This document shows positions 8,323-16,018 of a stretch of DNA of 64,000 bases, in pieces. This stretch comes from an uncultured Lachnospiraceae bacterium (GTDB lineage: Bacteria > Bacillota > Clostridia > Lachnospirales > Lachnospiraceae): NCBI GenBank assembly GCA_902780405.1, contig CACZFI010000008.1, forward strand, positions 32,146 to 96,145. Direction: 5' to 3'. The translations under genes and the position numbers were made by a program. The stretch's first letter is position 1, and the number at the start of each line of letters is the position of its first letter. The notes beneath the pieces are model-generated. The model was given only the letters and a program-made list of their open reading frames with translations. It had not been told where the DNA came from and made no database searches.

Positions 8323-9484
8323 CAGCGCACTCCTCCAACACCTGTTTGATTTCCTTGGCTACGGTTTCGATCTCTTCTTCCGTAATCTGGGTCGAACAAG
8401 GAATATTCAAGACTCTTTCCGCATAGTACGGCGCCTTTTCAAGCCGATAGGTTTCCTCTCCTCTGTAGGGATCCTGCTCATTGATGAGACCCCATACCGC
8501 CCTGGTCTGGATTCCTTTTTTCTCAAGTGCACCGATCAATTCACGCATGCCCACATGAATCTTGTTTCTGTCAATCTCCAGGGCATACAGCCACTTGTTT
8601 GAACTTGTCCCCTCCCGAAAACCTCGAAGCTTTGCGTACGGGAATCCTTCAAAAAGCACTTTATACCGTTCGTAATTCGCCTGTTTTCTTCGAACGAATT
8701 CAGGAAGCTCCTCCATCTGCGCCACGCCCAGTGCCGCCTGAAGGTTGGTCATTCTGTAATTATAGCCCACCTCATTGTGGATATAAAAGTGGGGATCATC
8801 CTTGGCCTGTGTGGACAGATATCGAAGGTGATCGACTTCATCTGCGTCACGCGCCGTCACAGCTCCACCGCCACCGGTTGTTATGATCTTGTTTCCGTTG
8901 AAACTGTAGGCGCCGTAGTCACCGATCGTACCTGCAAATCTTCCCGCATAGGGTCCGGTTTCGTATTTGGTGCCAAGTGCCTCCGTCGCATCCTCTATTA
9001 CGACCAGCCGGTACTTTTCGGCAATCTCCATAATCTGTTCCATATCCGCCAGATTGCCGAATACATGGACGACAACGATCGCTTTCACCGCCGCTCCGTG
9101 ATAAAGAAGCTTCTCCCCATCCTTCTCGCATTCGTTCTCGCAAAAGCTGCGGATTTTTTCCGGATCCATACACAGGCTGTCATCACAGTCAATAAATACA
9201 GGTTTCGCGAATTGATACTTTACGGGATTCACTGCAGCAATAAAAGTAAGCGGCGGCACCAAAACCACATCACCCGGTCCCACTCCCGCCGAAACAAGCG
9301 ACAAGTGAAGGGCCGAGGTGCCACTTTGACACGCCGCCACATTTTTTGTGTGCAAATATGCTGCAAGCGCCTCCTCCAGGCGGGTGATATACGCACCGCC
9401 GGTTGAAACCCATCCCTGCAGGATTGCATCGTCTACATATTCTTTTTCGTTCCCCTCAAAATTCGGGATTGAAAGAGGTATCAT
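8315..9484 (-). CDS. legC: LegC-family pyridoxal phosphate aminotransferase (nucleotide 4-keto sugar)
   Basis: DegT/DnrJ/EryC1 fold aminotransferase that adds an amino group at C4 of the 4-keto-6-deoxy-HexNAc made by the dehydratase, with glutamate as likely donor. The PLP Schiff-base lysine is Lys199 in YSFNGNKI; a glycine stretch (TTGGGG) follows as usual. SGTSALHLSL, EDATEALGTKY and YNYRMTNLQAA are further family motifs. The 389-residue length and the N-terminus (IPLSIPNFEGNE, GWVSTGG) match LegC/PglE proteins. It lies 11 nt after the dehydratase gene and overlaps the nucleotidyltransferase gene. Confidence 0.88.
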   Translation of the reverse strand: MIPLSIPNFEGNEKEYVDDAILQGWVSTGGAYITRLEEALAAYLHTKNVAACQSGTSALHLSLVSAGVGPGDVVLVPPLTFIAAVNPVKYQFAKPVFIDCDDSLCMDPEKIRSFCENECEKDGEKLLYHGAAVKAIVVVHVFGNLADMEQIMEIAEKYRLVVIEDATEALGTKYETGPYAGRFAGTIGDYGAYSFNGNKIITTGGGGAVTARDADEVDHLRYLSTQAKDDPHFYIHNEVGYNYRMTNLQAALGVAQMEELPEFVRRKQANYERYKVLFEGFPYAKLRGFREGTSSNKWLYALEIDRNKIHVGMRELIGALEKKGIQTRAVWGLINEQDPYRGEETYRLEKAPYYAERVLNIPCSTQITEEEIETVAKEIKQVLEECADA

Positions 9485-9495
9485 CTTCCGTCCCC

Positions 9496-10704
9496 CTACA
9501 TCTTTCCGTCCAATGATTTTCCTGTTTCTATATGATGAAACTCCGGAAGATACTCCTCCAACAGCTTCACGATCACTTCCTTTGTTGTCGAAGGCTTGCT
9601 GAATTCCTCCTCCAGTTTCCTGAGTAAATCCTCAAGGCGATCTCTATCCGGTATGGATTTACCGGTGATCACGCCAAGAGATTCAAAGCGATCAAAATCC
9701 GCCGTTTCCTTCTCTGTGACAAACTCTTCGTATGCTTTTTCACCGGATGTATCCGACGCGGAATAGTGCACAGGGTACAGTTTTGATCCCTGTTTCAGCG
9801 CCTTGGAAAGCTCAATGGCTTCCGCATCCGAAGCGCACTCTTTCACTTCGTAGCCCAATTCCTGAAGCAGCGCGGTGCCGATGGCATCGAAAGTCATCAT
9901 CTGTGCTTCTTTCAGCTTGGGAAAAAAGATTTCGCGGTTTTCACCAAGCATGCATGCAAGCATACAGATCTGTCCGCTTTCTTCCGGTGACACAAAGTAC
10001 CTTCTTACATCACTCGGTGCCGAAAGCGGTTGCTGCTTCTCGATGCGATGGAGGAATCCATCCGGTAACGATCCGTTGGAAAATGCTACATTTGCGAATC
10101 TTGCGGTTTTCACCGGAAACCGATCTGAATAGGAAAAGATCAAGTCTTCCATCACGCGTTTGGAAGCGCCCATAATGTTGACAGGATTCGCCGCCTTATC
10201 CGTCGATACACAGAAATAAGCTTCGGGCGGGTACTCAGACAACAGATCGAGCAGGCGCTTGGCATGAAGAACATTATTCTGCAAAAGAGCTTCCACGGAA
10301 AAAATATCCTTCTCGGAGCGCACATGCTTGTGTGCGGAAAAATTAGCAACGATATCAAAGCCTTGTCTCGCACAAAACATTTTACGAAATACCGACGAAT
10401 CAAAATCCATCGGGTATGTAATGTATTCCTCAGGCATTTTCCATCCATCGGAAGACCTAAGATCTCTCGTGAGTTCCGTCAGTCCATTCTCATTGATATC
10501 CACAACAGTGAGGCTTGCAGGAGAATAATGGAGGATTGCTTTGACGAAAGAGGATCCGATACTTCCGGCACCCCCGATAACAAGAACAGTTTTATCCTCT
10601 ATTCGTTCTCGCAATTCGACTTCGCGCTCCTCAACATCCTTTCGAAACATGGATGTCTCTCGCCGTACCACTCTATCAGTTATAAATCTTGATATTCCAA
10701 TCAT
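9496..10704 (-). CDS. Nucleotide-HexNAc 4,6-dehydratase (soluble FlaA1/CapD/PglF-like SDR)
   Basis: Oxidises C4 and removes water across C5-C6 of a nucleotide-linked HexNAc, the first committed step before LegC. The NAD site GGAGSIGSS is at about residues 44-52. The active site is STDKAANPVNIMGASK, where Met178 stands in the place of the usual SDR tyrosine and Lys182 follows, which is characteristic of FlaA1/PglF-type dehydratases. There are no N-terminal membrane helices, so it is soluble, unlike full-length PglF or CapD. GGAG sits 7 nt before the ATG at 10704; an earlier in-frame ATG at 10719 has no RBS. The canonical legionaminate dehydratase LegB belongs to another SDR group, so this is an alternative enzyme in that step. 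Confidence 0.85.
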   Translation of the reverse strand: MIGISRFITDRVVRRETSMFRKDVEEREVELRERIEDKTVLVIGGAGSIGSSFVKAILHYSPASLTVVDINENGLTELTRDLRSSDGWKMPEEYITYPMDFDSSVFRKMFCARQGFDIVANFSAHKHVRSEKDIFSVEALLQNNVLHAKRLLDLLSEYPPEAYFCVSTDKAANPVNIMGASKRVMEDLIFSYSDRFPVKTARFANVAFSNGSLPDGFLHRIEKQQPLSAPSDVRRYFVSPEESGQICMLACMLGENREIFFPKLKEAQMMTFDAIGTALLQELGYEVKECASDAEAIELSKALKQGSKLYPVHYSASDTSGEKAYEEFVTEKETADFDRFESLGVITGKSIPDRDRLEDLLRKLEEEFSKPSTTKEVIVKLLEEYLPEFHHIETGKSLDGKM

Positions 10705-10718
10705 CGATAAACTCCGCA

Positions 10719-12548
10719 TTAGTCCGCGTTTAAGTGTTTTTCTGCTTCATCTACAATTCCAAGCAAAACAGGTATTTTTTCAGCGATCTTCTCATAGAGA
10801 ACCTGACTCTTCTCATACATTCTGATAGCCTCTTTTCTATCGTCGTCATAGTCGCTGAATAAATCACCCGAAAAATCGTATTCTGCTCCGGCTGTCAGTT
10901 TTTCAAGCGTTGAATACTCGTCCAAGCCCAACATATATTCATCAATTTTACCGATTTTATCGTTAATTGATTTCAGCTCACGAAATTGTATCGACCCCGA
11001 CTCCAGAATCTTTATCCCCTGTCTGCACAAAGTGACACCTTCTTTGAGCCTGCGCTTTAATTTCCCCATATTCTCACGCATAGCGCCAAACAGATCATTC
11101 ATCTTTTCATCAGCGCGCTCCGTAAAAAGTCTGGGTACTTTTTCAATATAGCTTGCTACATCATATTCCTTTAACAGGTATCTGTCTATCGCTTCTCGAA
11201 AAGGCATCACTGTCGTACCTTTTTTTCTGGCACCGCCTTCTGTTGAGTCAATAAACTGGACATCCCGGAAATTGTATGCTATCCTCTCAATCCACCGAAT
11301 ATAAGCCAGAAAATCTTGTCTGGTAAGTACTTTTTCCTCTTCAATTCCTTCCACGTATGACATCGATATTTTGGAATCATCAAACGCAGTCTGACTTTCC
11401 CCAAAATGTTCCACATTTCCGGTCATTGCCAAATCTTGTCCTATCAGAATGATTCTTTTAAAACCCCAGGCTACGAGATTTGCAATAGCTGTTGTTGCAA
11501 CCGATCCTCCCCCGTCTACCCTCCATATTTCTGAACCTTCTTTTTTGAACAGCTTGTCAAATATGATTTCATCCGCGCCGTCTACAATAAAATTCTTGGG
11601 GCGTACCAGATCCAGCGTCCTGTAGTTTGTAGCAAGTGCTGATACAAAAGGGATTTCAGCGATTCCGTCAACTTCGAACATCTTTGAGTCCTTCAGGTAG
11701 TCGATGGTAAAAATCATATCAGGCACAACACCAAGCTCAAGCACGGGCCGAATTGTCCTGTCTACAACCGCTATTAAAGCCTTTCCTTTTGCCTCTTTCA
11801 AGAGATGAATATTCTTTTTTAGCGACGGCCCCGCCGATACAAGTATTGCTGTCAGATCCTCAGGGAAAGCGTGCTCAAAGTCTTTTCCATTTCTGCACCC
11901 CTTAAAATACTTGGTATTCATCAAGATATTTCTCAGGATCTCTTCTCCATGCTGCGATACAGTGTTAATCTGCGCTTGTAACCTTAGTACGGAATCTCTG
12001 ATTGATCTCGCAAACATTTCATATTCGGCCGGAAACAACGCAGCGTACTTCGGAAGCGGTATATATTGATTATTGTTGCGATTGTGCTGTTGCGTATGAT
12101 AATACAGAAAATGCTGAAACTCCTCTTCGTTCAATCCTTCTATTGCAAAAAGGACCTTGTTGTCTTCCAACAGGTCACTTATGTCAATATGATCAATCAC
12201 CTGAAGAAAAATGTCTATGGAAGGCTCGTAAACAACGACCTTGGGATCATGTTTGGCCTTCTGACGTATTTCTCTCACGTACATACCGTTTGCCATGCCG
12301 AAAAAACAGACGACCGCCTCTTCCTGAAGGCCAACAGAATCCTCCATAAAACGTTCAACCTCTGCGGACGGATTATATCTGGAATTAAGCCACACCTCCT
12401 GCCCGTCATTCAAGTAACACACGGCCTTTTCGCCATTTTTCGACAGTTGAACACGGGCTTTGGTGCAATCGGGTCTAACCTTACGTTCAAGCGCATCCCA
12501 CAGTTTTTTATAATGCTCCTCCAGCGCTATACGATTACTCTCAAGCAT
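10719..12548 (-). CDS. Motility-associated factor (Maf/DUF115) flagellin nonulosonic acid glycosyltransferase
   Basis: The 609-residue protein resembles Maf proteins, which transfer pseudaminic or legionaminic acid from CMP to Ser/Thr of flagellin in the cytoplasm before export. The central domain (about residues 210-440) carries the DUF115/MptE-like core: ILVSAGPSLKKNIHLLKEA, FTIDYL, a GGGSVATTA loop and LIGQDLAMTGN. The C-terminal third is mostly helical. It starts inside the stop of a small gene (ATG at 12548, RBS GGAGAG) and its stop overlaps the start region of the dehydratase gene, tying transfer and synthesis genes into one transcript. Position directly behind flagellin supports flagellin as acceptor. 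Confidence 0.85.
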   Translation of the reverse strand: MLESNRIALEEHYKKLWDALERKVRPDCTKARVQLSKNGEKAVCYLNDGQEVWLNSRYNPSAEVERFMEDSVGLQEEAVVCFFGMANGMYVREIRQKAKHDPKVVVYEPSIDIFLQVIDHIDISDLLEDNKVLFAIEGLNEEEFQHFLYYHTQQHNRNNNQYIPLPKYAALFPAEYEMFARSIRDSVLRLQAQINTVSQHGEEILRNILMNTKYFKGCRNGKDFEHAFPEDLTAILVSAGPSLKKNIHLLKEAKGKALIAVVDRTIRPVLELGVVPDMIFTIDYLKDSKMFEVDGIAEIPFVSALATNYRTLDLVRPKNFIVDGADEIIFDKLFKKEGSEIWRVDGGGSVATTAIANLVAWGFKRIILIGQDLAMTGNVEHFGESQTAFDDSKISMSYVEGIEEEKVLTRQDFLAYIRWIERIAYNFRDVQFIDSTEGGARKKGTTVMPFREAIDRYLLKEYDVASYIEKVPRLFTERADEKMNDLFGAMRENMGKLKRRLKEGVTLCRQGIKILESGSIQFRELKSINDKIGKIDEYMLGLDEYSTLEKLTAGAEYDFSGDLFSDYDDDRKEAIRMYEKSQVLYEKIAEKIPVLLGIVDEAEKHLNAD

Positions 12549-12786
12549 CTACTCTCTCCATAATTTCATACGTTATTATATCGGCTAATAAGGTTCCGTC
12601 TCTTGTCTCCATTGCCTCCAACGCCGGAGCCAAGGCGTTGTTTAAAAAATCTTCTCGATCATCCTCTTTCATGGAAACAGCAGCCTCTTGAAGTTCTCCC
12701 AATACTTCTGAAATCATACTGATACCTTTTGCTGTATTCCCCTTATAGAGTACGCCTGCAATTTCATTTAGTTTCTCTTTTATCAT
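12541..12786 (-). CDS. Small hypothetical protein between flagellin and maf
   Basis: An 81-residue acidic protein predicted to be helical, with no membrane segment and no domain I recognise. I chose ATG 12786 (MIKEKLNEIAG) because GGAGG lies 6 nt before it; the ATG two codons upstream abuts the GGAGG, and the one at 12816 has no RBS. It overlaps the maf start by 8 nt, so it is coupled to the glycosylation genes. It follows the flagellin terminator at 12809-12845, so the glycosylation operon is probably expressed by read-through or from a promoter I could not identify. It could be a chaperone-like partner of flagellin or Maf; this is a guess from position only. Confidence 0.65.
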   Translation of the reverse strand: MIKEKLNEIAGVLYKGNTAKGISMISEVLGELQEAAVSMKEDDREDFLNNALAPALEAMETRDGTLLADIITYEIMERVDA

Positions 12787-12808
12787 AATCATCCTCCGTT
12801 GTCCCCCT

Positions 12809-12845
12809 AAAAACAAAACACGGCCGGCTCATAAAGAGCCAGCCG
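12809..12845 (-). terminator. Rho-independent terminator behind flagellin gene 1
   Basis: On the minus strand a 10-bp GC-rich stem (12821-12830 with 12836-12845, one T-G wobble) closes a 5-nt loop and is followed by a T-rich tail. It separates the abundant flagellin message from the glycosylation operon downstream. Confidence 0.85.
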
Positions 12846-12867
12846 AGCCTTGCTAGATTAATCGAGA

Positions 12868-13689
12868 TTAACCTAATAATGAAAGTACGCCCTGAGTAGA
12901 CTGATTTGCCTGAGCAAGCATAGACTGAGCAGCCTGCTGAAGAATGTTGTTCTTCGTGTAGGTTGTCATCTCGGAAGCCATATCGGTATCACGGATCTGG
13001 CTCTCAGCAGATGTCAAGTTCTCACTGTAGTTCTTCAGGTTGTTAACGGTGTACTCAAGTCTGTTCTGCTTTGCACCAAGTGAAGATCTTGCAGAGGATA
13101 CGGTCTTGATAGCAGCTGTTACTCTGCTCATAGTAGCAGAAGCCTTGCTGTGTGTAGACACATCGATTGCGGAAGAACCAGCCAGAGAAAGTCCGGAAGT
13201 GTTCATCTTCGCGATATCGATCTTCATGTTCTCACCTGCGTTAGCACCTACCTGAAGCTGCTTGCCGGTGAAAGTACCATCAAGAAGTGTGGTTCCGTTG
13301 AACGCTGCCTTCTTAGCGATGGAATCGATCTCCTCCTGAAGCTCACCCATCTCTGCTGCGATCGCATCACGATCCTCGGAAGCGTTGATGTCGTTAGCTG
13401 CCTTGTTAGCGAGCTCGCCCATACGCTGAAGGATGCTGTGGATCTCGTTGAGATTTCCTTCTGCAGTCTGGATAGCGGAGATACCGTCCTCAGAGTTCTT
13501 AACAGCCTGGTTAATACCTCTGATCTGGTTTCTCATCTTCTCACTGATGGAGAGTCCTGCTGCATCATCTGCTGCACGGTTTACACCGTAGCCGGATGAG
13601 AGCTTCTCTGTAGCCTTAGCTACTGCCTTCACATTCTGGGAAAGCATTCTGTTTGTGTTTGCTGCCTGCAAATTGTGCTGTACTACCAT
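12868..13689 (-). CDS. fliC: Flagellin (copy 1)
   Basis: Filament subunit exported by the flagellar type III apparatus. The 273 residues consist of the conserved N-terminal D0/D1 coiled coil (MVVQHNLQAANTNRML, RAADDAAGLSISEKMR) and C-terminal D1/D0 (SSLGAKQNRLEYTVNNL, QAAQSMLAQANQSTQGVL), with almost no variable D2/D3 insertion. That is the short flagellin form typical of Firmicutes. It is nearly identical to copy 2 at 14033-14854, so the two probably arose by duplication. Ser/Thr-rich stretches in the middle (residues about 165-200) are the likely glycosylation targets of Maf. AGGAGG lies before the ATG; a sigma-D promoter and a CsrA-type hairpin lie upstream. Confidence 0.97.
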   Translation of the reverse strand: MVVQHNLQAANTNRMLSQNVKAVAKATEKLSSGYGVNRAADDAAGLSISEKMRNQIRGINQAVKNSEDGISAIQTAEGNLNEIHSILQRMGELANKAANDINASEDRDAIAAEMGELQEEIDSIAKKAAFNGTTLLDGTFTGKQLQVGANAGENMKIDIAKMNTSGLSLAGSSAIDVSTHSKASATMSRVTAAIKTVSSARSSLGAKQNRLEYTVNNLKNYSENLTSAESQIRDTDMASEMTTYTKNNILQQAAQSMLAQANQSTQGVLSLLG

Positions 13690-13710
13690 AATAATTCCTC
13701 CTTGAATTTA

Positions 13711-13730
13711 ATGTTGCGTCCTTGCAACAT
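13711..13730 (-). promoter_or_regulatory. Putative CsrA-binding hairpin in flagellin 1 leader
   Basis: In the mRNA a perfect 7-bp stem (ATGTTGC with GCAACAT) displays the loop AAGGAC, that is, GGA in a hairpin loop, the canonical CsrA recognition element. A second GGA lies in the Shine-Dalgarno AGGAGG about 10 nt downstream. This two-site layout matches the Bacillus subtilis hag leader, where CsrA blocks flagellin translation and FliW relieves it. Binding itself is inferred. Confidence 0.65.
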
Positions 13731-13833
13731 CTACTAGCGGTCAAGCCGCCGTTAAAATGTAGTGTATGTTATAACGCCCGCGCAAGGCGTGATAACCGTG
13801 ATTATGTTGCAGTTTCTCTGCCCTACATCCTAT

Positions 13834-13860
13834 ATATCGGAGTTAATTTCTAAAACTTAA
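13834..13860 (-). promoter_or_regulatory. Sigma-D (sigma-28 type) promoter of flagellin 1
   Basis: TTAA (13857-13860), a 15-nt spacer and TCCGATAT (13834-13841) match the flagellar sigma factor consensus TAAA-N15-GCCGATAT. Transcription would start near 13826 and give a leader of about 135 nt containing the hairpin at 13711-13730. The rest of the 343-nt gap holds the terminator of flagellin 2 and nothing coding. Confidence 0.8.
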
Positions 13861-13989
13861 CCCCTTTTTTAAAAAATTTTTCGCGATCTTTCAAATCGCA
13901 ACCCTTAGTGCAATTTTAAGGCGAAACCGCCTTTTTGTCAATCTATTTTGTGCGATTTGTCCTATTTTTTATAAAAAAGATATGAAATC

Positions 13990-14011
13990 AGCCGGCCCGT
14001 TCGAGCCGGCT
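13990..14011 (-). terminator. Terminator hairpin behind flagellin gene 2
   Basis: A 7-bp GC stem (AGCCGGC with GCCGGCT) follows the flagellin 2 stop by about 20 nt on the minus strand. The T-rich stretch begins only about 10 nt after the stem, so termination may be less tight than at copy 1. Confidence 0.6.
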
Positions 14012-14032
14012 GTATCCATTCGTTCAGATCGG

Positions 14033-14854
14033 CTACTGCAGGAGTGAAAGTACGCCCTGTGTAGACTGATTTGCCTGGGTCAGCATGGACTGAGCTGCCT
14101 GCTGAAGGATGTTGTTCTTTGTATAGTTGGACATCTCGGATGCCATATCGGTATCACGGATCTGGCTCTCTGCAGATGTCAGGTTTTCGCTGTAGTTCTT
14201 CAGGTTGTTAACAGTATACTCAAGTCTGTTCTGCTTTGCACCAAGTGAGGATCTTGCTGCAGATACAAGCTTGATCGCGTTGGTTACTCTGCTCATAGTA
14301 GCGGATGCTGCGCTATGCGTAGATACATCAATTGCGGATGCTCCGGCCAGAGAGAGTCCGGATGTGTTCATTGCATCAATCGATATTTCCATGTTTTCTC
14401 CGGAATTAGCACCTACCTGAAGCTGCTTACCGGTGAATGTACCGTCGAGAAGTGTAGTTCCGTTAAACTGCGCCTTTGTAGCGATGGAATCGATCTCTGT
14501 CTGAAGTTCTGTCATCTCGGCTGCGATCGCCTCACGATCCTCTGTAGCGTTAATGTCGTTCGCTGCCTTATTTGCAAGCTCACCCATACGCTGAAGGATG
14601 CTGTGGATCTCATTTAAGTTACCCTCTGCGGTCTGGATAGCGGAGATACCGTCCTCGGAGTTCTTCACTGCCTGGTTGATACCGCGGATCTGGTTTCTCA
14701 TCTTCTCACTGATGGAAAGTCCTGCTGCATCGTCTGCCGCACGGTTCACTGCGTAACCGGATGAGAGCTTCTCTGTTGCTTTCGATACTGCCTTCACATT
14801 TGCGGAAAGCATTCTGTTTGTATTCGCTGCCTGTAAGTTGTGCTGTACTACCAT
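14033..14854 (-). CDS. fliC: Flagellin (copy 2)
   Basis: A second short flagellin of 273 residues with the same D0/D1 architecture as copy 1 and scattered substitutions mostly in the middle (for example NATEDREAIAAEM versus NASEDRDAIAAEM) and before the C-terminus. The start at 14854 is chosen because GGAGG precedes MVVQHNL; an in-frame ATG five codons earlier lies on top of that RBS. It has its own sigma-D promoter (14948-14974) and terminator, so each flagellin is an independent transcription unit. Differences in the leader hairpins could allow different expression of the two copies. Confidence 0.97.
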   Translation of the reverse strand: MVVQHNLQAANTNRMLSANVKAVSKATEKLSSGYAVNRAADDAAGLSISEKMRNQIRGINQAVKNSEDGISAIQTAEGNLNEIHSILQRMGELANKAANDINATEDREAIAAEMTELQTEIDSIATKAQFNGTTLLDGTFTGKQLQVGANSGENMEISIDAMNTSGLSLAGASAIDVSTHSAASATMSRVTNAIKLVSAARSSLGAKQNRLEYTVNNLKNYSENLTSAESQIRDTDMASEMSNYTKNNILQQAAQSMLTQANQSTQGVLSLLQ

Positions 14855-14903
14855 AATAATTCCCTCCATGATGAATTATAATTTGTCTACTCGCAACATC
14901 TAT

Positions 14904-14917
14904 CAAAATCCGTTTTG
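14904..14917 (-). promoter_or_regulatory. Putative CsrA-binding hairpin in flagellin 2 leader
   Basis: The mRNA reads CAAAACGGATTTTG: a 5-bp stem with loop CGGA, again presenting GGA in a loop. The Shine-Dalgarno GGAGG of the gene supplies a second site about 35 nt downstream. The stem differs completely from that of flagellin 1, so the shared GGA loop is not just copied sequence. The downstream UAGAUGUUGC stretch is shared with leader 1. Confidence 0.55.
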
Positions 14918-14947
14918 CTCGTGCTGCTGTTTTCCTTTACACCTTAT

Positions 14948-14974
14948 TTATCGGAATCGAATTCTATTCCTTAA
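14948..14974 (-). promoter_or_regulatory. Sigma-D promoter of flagellin 2
   Basis: TTAA (14971-14974), 15-nt spacer, TCCGATAA (14948-14955). The flanks (AAAAGGGG before the -35) are also shared with the flagellin 1 promoter. The predicted leader is about 85 nt. Confidence 0.8.
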
Positions 14975-14983
14975 CCCCTTTTA

Positions 14984-15017
14984 TAAAAAAAGTGCGAACT
15001 TTTTTGTTCGCACTTTT
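14984..15017 (-). terminator. Terminator behind the fliD-fliS-fliT-like unit
   Basis: A 12-bp stem (AAAAGTGCGAAC with GTTCGCACTTTT, loop of six A on the mRNA) follows the fliT-like stop and runs into a T tract. It ends directly before the flagellin 2 promoter. Confidence 0.85.
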
Positions 15018-15034
15018 CAAAGTCTAATATGTAC

Positions 15035-15517
15035 TTATTTCTTACGATCATATAGAAAAGAATCATTCACATACCCGCTCGACATGGACTTGTAGTACTT
15101 GCTGGCTACGGAGCGTGATTGCTTCGCCTGATTCATGCCCTTAAAGCCGCTTGCCAAGGCCTGCTCCAGGCTGGCGCGATTCAGTTCTTCAAGCTTTTCA
15201 ATCGCAAGCCCCGTGTCCACACATGCACGGATCAGATTTTGGATCTCAGCAAGTCGATCGCGGTAAGCAAGCGTGTTGGATGAAAGCTCGCTCCGGATCC
15301 GGTTGTAGACGGCCGAAAAACCCTTATCCGCCTCGTTGACATTGTCGATCAGGATATCCTTTGCATCGATGGTCCGCTCGAAGGCATCCTCGTCAAAGGG
15401 CTGGCTTTTCGCGATCACAGACTGCTCCTGCGTCAGAGAAAGCAGCTTCTCCAAGTACTCTTTCTTTCTTGCGAGGGTGTCCCGAAGGATATCAAGATAA
15501 TTCTCTGTATGTCCCAT
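15035..15517 (-). CDS. FliT/FlgN-like flagellar chaperone
   Basis: A 160-residue, charged, all-helical cytoplasmic protein without membrane segments. Helical heptads (about residues 5-45 and 85-120) and the position directly behind fliS and fliD suggest the FliT/FlgN type of export chaperone, which would hold the filament cap FliD. Sequence similarity to FlgN proteins is visible only in pattern (SLTQEQ, DAKDILIDNVNEADKGF), so the assignment relies largely on context. It lies 11 nt after fliS and is the last gene before a strong terminator. Confidence 0.7.
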   Translation of the reverse strand: MGHTENYLDILRDTLARKKEYLEKLLSLTQEQSVIAKSQPFDEDAFERTIDAKDILIDNVNEADKGFSAVYNRIRSELSSNTLAYRDRLAEIQNLIRACVDTGLAIEKLEELNRASLEQALASGFKGMNQAKQSRSVASKYYKSMSSGYVNDSFLYDRKK

Positions 15518-15528
15518 AGTCGCTTCCT

Positions 15529-15927
15529 CTAGTTGGTATCAAGCACCAGCTGCGGTCCCTTCGTCTGTCCCATAATCTTCTTCCAGATATCGCGAAGATC
15601 GCGGATCTCGTCCAATGCGCGGGTCAGCATATCCGCATCCTTGTTTATGTTCGCCTCTACAAGAAGTGCAAAAATATAGTCGTAGAGCTGTTCAAAATCC
15701 TTCGCTACCGGGTACTTGTGATCCAGTGTGGTATTGAGTTCCACGATGATGGCTCTGGCCTTCTGGATGTTGGTATTCACTGTCTCGTAATCATTCTTTT
15801 CAAGTCCCATCAATGCGATATTGCAAAACTTCACTGCGCCCTCATAGAGCATCAAGGTAAGCTCTGCGGGTGTCGCAGTCATAATTTTGTTCGAACTGTA
15901 TGCATTTGCTTTCGGATTGTATGCCAT
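15529..15927 (-). CDS. fliS: Flagellar export chaperone FliS
   Basis: Binds the C-terminal D0 helix of flagellin in the cytoplasm and prevents premature polymerisation. The 132 residues have the FliS four-helix bundle, with the hallmark N-terminus (YNPKANAYSSNKIMTATPAELTLMLYEGA) and DYIFALLVEANINKD. In Bacillus, FliS also antagonises FliW binding to flagellin, linking it to the csrA-fliW switch encoded at 18239-18920. A second, divergent FliS paralogue is at 33207-33686. Confidence 0.95.
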   Translation of the reverse strand: MAYNPKANAYSSNKIMTATPAELTLMLYEGAVKFCNIALMGLEKNDYETVNTNIQKARAIIVELNTTLDHKYPVAKDFEQLYDYIFALLVEANINKDADMLTRALDEIRDLRDIWKKIMGQTKGPQLVLDTN

Positions 15928-15962
15928 ACCCCTTATGCCTCCGTATCTCTAGCATTAAGATT

Positions 15963-15989
15963 CGGCGGCACGCATACGCGATGCCGCCG
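15963..15989 (-). other. Intercistronic hairpin between fliD and fliS
   Basis: An 8-bp stem (CGGCGGCA with TGCCGCCG) and 11-nt loop lie in the 91-nt gap between fliD and fliS. No T tract follows, so it is more likely an mRNA stabiliser or weak attenuator than a terminator. Confidence 0.45.
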
Positions 15990-16018
15990 ATCAATGAATC
16001 TCTTTAATTGTAACCGTT

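Noticed and set aside
12868..14854. Flagellin pair as an assembly duplication
   Set aside because: The two genes differ at many codons and have different leaders and terminators, so both are real.
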